From positions 1-64,000 of the forward strand of contig DAOTKC010000003.1 of NCBI GenBank assembly GCA_035449045.1: 64,000 nucleotides of DNA. Direction: 5' to 3'. Below the pieces are notes generated by a model. That model made no database searches, had not been told where the DNA came from, and worked only from the letters and a program-made list of their open reading frames with translations. Every line of letters begins with the position of its first letter. Positions within the stretch are counted from its first letter, which is position 1. This DNA comes from DAOTKC01 sp035449045 (GTDB lineage Bacteria; Bacillota; Clostridia; Christensenellales; CAG-917). The translations under genes were made by a program, and so were the position numbers. Positions 60,603 to 64,000 of this stretch are shown here, in pieces.

Positions 60603-61934
60603 TTAGAACGGGAATCCGCCCCTCTTGCCGAGCCCGCCGCCCTTGGCCATGCGCGCCATCATTTCCTTGGCCGCCTCAAACTGCTTTAAAAGCTGGTTGA
60701 CTTCCTGAATGGATGTTCCGCTGCCCAGCGCTATCCTTTTTTTATGGCCGGATTTAATGATTTCGGGCTTTTGCCGCTCGCGCTTGGTCATCGATTGAAT
60801 GATTGCCTTGGTGCGCTTGATTTGGTTTTCGTCGATGTCGGCGTCGGCGCCCTTGAGTTTGGCACCCATGCCGGGAATCATGCCCAGCATGTCCTTTATG
60901 TTGCCCATCTTTTTAATGCTTTCGATTTGCGAGAGATAGTCCTCGAGCGTGAAGCTGTTTTCGCGCATCCGCTTCAACTGCTTTTCGGCTTCCTCGGCCG
61001 AAATCGTCTGCTCGGCTTTCTCGATGAGCGTAAGGACGTCGCCCATGCCCAAAATTCTCGACGCCATGCGGTCGGGATGAAACTCCGAAACGTCCTCGAT
61101 TTTCTCGCCCGTCCCTATAAATTTGATGGGCTTGCCCGTCACCGCCTTAACGGAGAGCGCGGCGCCGCCGCGAGTATCGCCGTCCAGCTTTGTTACGACG
61201 ACGCCCGTCACCTCGACAGCCTTATTGAAGGTGTCGGCAACGTTGACGGCGTCTTGGCCGGTCATGGCGTCGATGACGAGCAGAATTTCGGAAGGTTTGA
61301 CGGCGGCGCGGATATCCTTTAACTCCGCCATCAGCTTATCGTCGATATGAAGCCGACCCGCAGTGTCGACAATTAGGATATCCATTCCCTTGCTCGCCGC
61401 CTCGCGCACCGCGGCTTTGGCAATCTTGACGGGGTCGCCTTGGCCTTCCGAATAGACCGGCGCCTTGACTTTTTCGCCCAAAATCTGAAGCTGTTTTATT
61501 GCCGCCGGACGGTAGACGTCGCATGCCGCCAGCATAACGTTTTTGCCCTGCTTTTTCAGCATATAAGCGAGTTTGCCGCACATCGTCGTTTTGCCCGAGC
61601 CCTGCAACCCGCACATCAGAACCACGGTGGGCGGATTTGGCGCGGCGGCAAGCTTGGAAACCTTGCTTCCGAGAAGGGCAATGAGCTCCTCGTGAACAAT
61701 TTTAATGACTTGCTGGGCGGGCGAAAGGCTCTTTAAAACCTCTTCGCCGAGCGCTTTGTCGCTGACTCTTTGAATGAAGTCCTTGACAACGGTAAAGTTG
61801 ACGTCGGCCTCGAGAAGCGCAATTCTAATTTCGCGCATAGCCTGCTTTATTTCAAGCTCGGTAAGCTTGCTCTTGTCGCGGATTTTGGAAAATATATGAT
61901 TAATTCGGTCGCTTAAATTATCAAACAGCGCCAT
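60603..61934 (-). CDS. ffh: Signal recognition particle protein Ffh
   Basis: Binds signal peptides and SRP RNA at the ribosome. The N domain (1-85) leads into the G domain with G1 'GLQGSGKTTMCGKL', 'DVYRPAAIKQL', G3 'DTAGRL', G4 'TKLDGDTRGGAAL' and closing loop 'FIGTGEK'. The Met-rich M domain has 'MGNIKDMLGMIPGMG' and the RNA-binding 'SMTKRERQKPEIIKSGHKKRIALGSG'. I start at the ATG after GGAGGAGG (443 residues); it overlaps ylxM by 14 bases. Confidence 0.97.
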   Translation of the reverse strand: MALFDNLSDRINHIFSKIRDKSKLTELEIKQAMREIRIALLEADVNFTVVKDFIQRVSDKALGEEVLKSLSPAQQVIKIVHEELIALLGSKVSKLAAAPNPPTVVLMCGLQGSGKTTMCGKLAYMLKKQGKNVMLAACDVYRPAAIKQLQILGEKVKAPVYSEGQGDPVKIAKAAVREAASKGMDILIVDTAGRLHIDDKLMAELKDIRAAVKPSEILLVIDAMTGQDAVNVADTFNKAVEVTGVVVTKLDGDTRGGAALSVKAVTGKPIKFIGTGEKIEDVSEFHPDRMASRILGMGDVLTLIEKAEQTISAEEAEKQLKRMRENSFTLEDYLSQIESIKKMGNIKDMLGMIPGMGAKLKGADADIDENQIKRTKAIIQSMTKRERQKPEIIKSGHKKRIALGSGTSIQEVNQLLKQFEAAKEMMARMAKGGGLGKRGGFPF

Positions 61935-62265
61935 ATTCCTCCTCCTTTCCGAATAATTCGGCGGCGATATTGTCAAAGTATGCGTTCTTTTCGCCCTCGG
62001 ATGCGGCCTTGCCGCGCTCTATCAGACTAAGGACCATTTCCTGTGATTTTATAAGCCCCAGCTTGCTCTCGTAGTCCTTTAACTGCCTCTCGCCTCTGAC
62101 AATGGCGTCGCGCGCCGCCTGCCTGGAGATATTAAAAATTTCGGCAATTTCAAAGAGCGAAATATCCTTGTTGTAGTAAAGGTCAATAAGCTCCGCCTGA
62201 TGCGGCGTCAGCAACTTGCCGTAAACGTCGATGAGCTTGCCCATTTCCAATGTTTTTTCCAGCAT
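61921..62265 (-). CDS. ylxM: YlxM/p13 family DNA-binding protein of the SRP operon
   Basis: A 114-residue sigma-70-region-4-like helix-turn-helix protein: 'LLTPHQAELIDLYYNKDISLFEIAEIFNISRQAARDAIVRGERQLKDYE'. YlxM always precedes ffh in Firmicutes and is thought to modulate SRP function or its operon. GAGG is five bases before the ATG. Confidence 0.93.
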   Translation of the reverse strand: MLEKTLEMGKLIDVYGKLLTPHQAELIDLYYNKDISLFEIAEIFNISRQAARDAIVRGERQLKDYESKLGLIKSQEMVLSLIERGKAASEGEKNAYFDNIAAELFGKEEEYGAV

Positions 62266-62424
62266 AAGGCCTCGCTGTAAAGGTTTTCGCCTTTACACCA
62301 TGTGATAATAAACTTATTTTTTTGAAAAGTCAACGAAATTTGCCAAATAGAAAGAAGTAAATGTGTCAGGCTGTTTTCGGGTATGTTTAGGAAATAATTT
62401 TAGAATAATGGGTAAAAAAAGCGA

Positions 62425-63654
62425 CTAATGCTTAAAGGGTAAAAAATCATCCTCGGCGGCTAGCTTATGGCCGATTATGACGTCGTTACCTAAAGTGATG
62501 CCGCGGCGGAGGGCGCTGTAGCCGTATTTGGAGCGGATTTTGTCGGCGGCGCGCTCGAGGCGGCTCTCTTTATCCCTCTTTTCGTCGAAGAAGCTTATTT
62601 GCGAGCTGTCCTCGGGCGTCAGCTTGATGGCCGTCACCGTGACTGCGCGGAGGGGGCATTTGGCGAATGAGTGATTTTCTTTTAAAAGGCATAGCGCGCC
62701 CTCGGCGAGATCGGTGGCGTTGGATGTCGAATAATCAAAGGCAAGCTGACGTGATATGCCCTCAAAATCGGGATATTTTATATTGAGGGAGACGCCGTTC
62801 GCCTCCATATTACAGCTTCGAAGGCGCATGGCGACCTGCTCCGAAAGCGCGTAGATGACAGCAGCGGCGTCCTCGTAGCTCGCCATGTCCTGCGCCGTTG
62901 TCGTGCCGTTGCCCACGCTCTTGGGAGCCCGCTCGAAAAACGCCGAATTGACCTCTTCGGTTTCGATGCCGTTGGCATTGTCATGCATACCTTGAGCTAT
63001 TTTGCCGAAGCTCCTTTTGAGCGCCTCGACGTCGGCGGCGGCAAGGTCGCCGATTGTGTGAATGCCCATTAGATTTAAGACCTTGGCGGTCTTTTTGCCT
63101 ATCATCATCATTTCCGACACTTCGAGCGGCCAGACGACCGACTTAAAGTTTTCGGGTGATATCTCCGTCGTGGCGTCGGGCTTTTTGAGGTCGCTCCCCA
63201 GTTTGGCGAAAATTTTGGTGAAGGACACGCCTACCGACACCGTGAGGCCGGTTTCGATTTTAACCCGTTCTCTGATTTCGTCGGCAATTTCTTTGCCCGT
63301 TCCCAAAAGCGGAAGAGATTCGGTGACGTCGAGCCAGCATTCGTCGATTCCGAAGGGCTCTACGCGGTCGGTATATCGCTTGTAGATTTCAAACACCTGC
63401 CCGCTGTGCTTGACGTATTCGGCGTAATGGGGCGGCACCAGAACTAAATCGGGGCATTTTTGCTGCGCCTGCCAAATCGCCTCGCCCGTAATGACGCCCG
63501 CCTTTTTTGCAAGCTGATTTTTGGCGAGCACGATGCCGTGCCGCTTTTTAGGGTCGCCGCAGACGGCGAGAGGGCGGCCGTAAAACTCGGGATGGAACTT
63601 CATCTCGACCGAAGCGTAAAAATTATTCAAATCGCAGTGCAGTATCGTTCTCAT
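62425..63654 (-). CDS. dinB: DNA polymerase IV
   Basis: A Y-family translesion polymerase, 409 residues. The palm has 'ILHCDLNNFYASVE' (catalytic Asp), 'YSVDVTE'-equivalent 'FGIDECWLDVTESL' (Asp-Glu), and 'LTVSVGVSFTKIFAKLGSDLKKPDATTEI'. The helix-hairpin-helix thumb has 'MMMIGKKTAKVLNLMGIHTIGDLA'. The little-finger domain follows, but no clear C-terminal beta-clamp motif is seen after 'RRGITLGNDVIIG'. The promoter places the transcript start about six bases before the ATG and no Shine-Dalgarno is visible. Confidence 0.95.
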   Translation of the reverse strand: MRTILHCDLNNFYASVEMKFHPEFYGRPLAVCGDPKKRHGIVLAKNQLAKKAGVITGEAIWQAQQKCPDLVLVPPHYAEYVKHSGQVFEIYKRYTDRVEPFGIDECWLDVTESLPLLGTGKEIADEIRERVKIETGLTVSVGVSFTKIFAKLGSDLKKPDATTEISPENFKSVVWPLEVSEMMMIGKKTAKVLNLMGIHTIGDLAAADVEALKRSFGKIAQGMHDNANGIETEEVNSAFFERAPKSVGNGTTTAQDMASYEDAAAVIYALSEQVAMRLRSCNMEANGVSLNIKYPDFEGISRQLAFDYSTSNATDLAEGALCLLKENHSFAKCPLRAVTVTAIKLTPEDSSQISFFDEKRDKESRLERAADKIRSKYGYSALRRGITLGNDVIIGHKLAAEDDFLPFKH

Positions 63655-63666
63655 ATGCCCATTTTA

Positions 63667-63695
63667 ATTTTACCCGATTAGGAAGCTAATATCAA
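63667..63695 (-). promoter_or_regulatory. Promoter of dinB, near-leaderless
   Basis: TTGATA (63690-63695), 17-base spacer, TAAAAT (63667-63672) on the minus strand. Start expected near 63660. Confidence 0.55.
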
Positions 63696-63787
63696 ATTTT
63701 TTTTATGTCTTTAATATCAAACAGTCCTCATCTTGCCCCGCGCAAACTTTTCGGCGCCCTGTTAAGGCTTAAATTTAATAACTCGGA

Positions 63788-63816
63788 TTGCATTTTTGAC
63801 GCCGCTAATATATAAT
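63788..63816 (+). promoter_or_regulatory. Promoter of the galU-like gene
   Basis: TTGCAT (63788-63793), 17-base spacer, TATAAT (63811-63816). A leader of about 12 bases carries GCGAGGTG before the ATG. Confidence 0.68.
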
Positions 63817-63834
63817 GATAAGCGAGGTGTGATT

Positions 63835-64000
63835 ATGGACGTCAAAAAAGCGTTTATCCCCGCCGCAGGCTTCGGCACAAGATTTTTGCCGCAAACCAAG
63901 GCGATGCCCAAGGAGCTCCTGCCGATTGTCGACACTCCCGCGCTCCAATATATCGTGGACGAGGCGATAAACAGCGGCATAACCGATATTTTAATACTTC
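63835..64000 (+). CDS. galU: UTP-glucose-1-phosphate uridylyltransferase, 5' part
   Basis: Only the first 55 codons are in the window. They read 'VKKAFIPAAGFGTRFLPQTK' and 'MPKELLPIVDTPALQYIVDEA', the GalU nucleotide-binding motif G-x-G-T-R-x-L-P and the following KE-LPI-D block. GalU makes UDP-glucose for cell-wall glycans and galactose use, which would fit the two galactosidases in this window. The related RfbA/GlmU families are less likely because of the AGFGTRFLP spelling. Confidence 0.9.
   Translation, partial: MDVKKAFIPAAGFGTRFLPQTKAMPKELLPIVDTPALQYIVDEAINSGITDILIL

Noticed and set aside
1..64000. CRISPR arrays, rRNA or tRNA genes, insertion sequences, prophage genes
   Set aside because: None seen: no regularly spaced repeats, no transposase or integrase frames, and no cloverleaf that I could fold by eye in the gaps.

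Overview
The window reads as a chromosomal segment of an anaerobic, low-to-mid GC Firmicute, most likely an uncultured gut-type member of the Clostridia. The inference rests on the gene set: AddAB rather than RecBCD, SepF, KhpA, YlxM, RbgA, the order ppdK-dgt-dnaG-rpoD-trmK-nif3, PadR with a permease-prefix partner, NfnAB, pyruvate phosphate dikinase, DUF4349 and DUF3343 proteins, and strong AGGAGG-type ribosome binding sites. I found no rRNA, tRNA, CRISPR array, insertion sequence or prophage. Most genes lie on the minus strand.

Layout. Positions 1-123 are GC-rich and read as a piece of an actinobacterial-type FAD oxidoreductase, so the contig end looks chimeric. The next 18 kb is accessory: a secreted repeat protein, small membrane proteins, a PadR/membrane-protein pair, a TetR regulator divergent from an MMPL/RND exporter, two pairs of unrecognised membrane proteins, a PflX-type radical SAM protein, plus rho, an MBL-fold hydrolase and a long PRPP synthetase. 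From 18.3 to 30.4 kb runs one minus-strand series: ppdK, dgt, dnaG, rpoD, trmK, nif3, a zinc-ribbon coiled-coil protein and a GH2 beta-galactosidase. From 30.6 to 40.1 kb are corA with an elaborate leader, an acidic membrane protein, addA and addB. From 40.2 to 41.8 kb is a small plus-strand island: a lipoprotein and two 49-residue proteins. From 41.9 to 52.2 kb come rluD, lspA, sepF, yggS, an alpha-galactosidase, obg, nfnB, nfnA, nth and a cysteine desulfurase. The DUF3343 gene is divergent from the desulfurase. After a lipobox-bearing GT-C-like protein, the last 10 kb is the SRP/ribosome-maturation cluster ylxM-ffh-rpsP-khpA-rimM-trmD-rbgA-rnhB-yraN, with rplS displaced to a separate unit, then dinB and the start of a GalU-type gene.

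The most interesting signal is upstream of corA. A promoter drives a 14-codon ORF (MDADPLSKMHILNC) with its own Shine-Dalgarno. It is followed by a tandem CCGCCTCC repeat able to pair with either the terminator hairpin or the corA ribosome binding site, then a perfect 7-bp hairpin with eight Us directly before that site. This is the architecture of a leader-peptide attenuator for a Mg2+ channel. Its MDADP start resembles the acidic/proline start of enterobacterial MgtL. I do not recognise it as a described element.

A second pattern is that several isolated genes (the pflX-like gene, addB, nth, dinB and a lipoprotein) have near-consensus promoters placing the transcription start 0-12 bases from the start codon, with no Shine-Dalgarno. 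This suggests leaderless or near-leaderless mRNAs. All functions are read from sequence motifs and family knowledge; no database search was possible.
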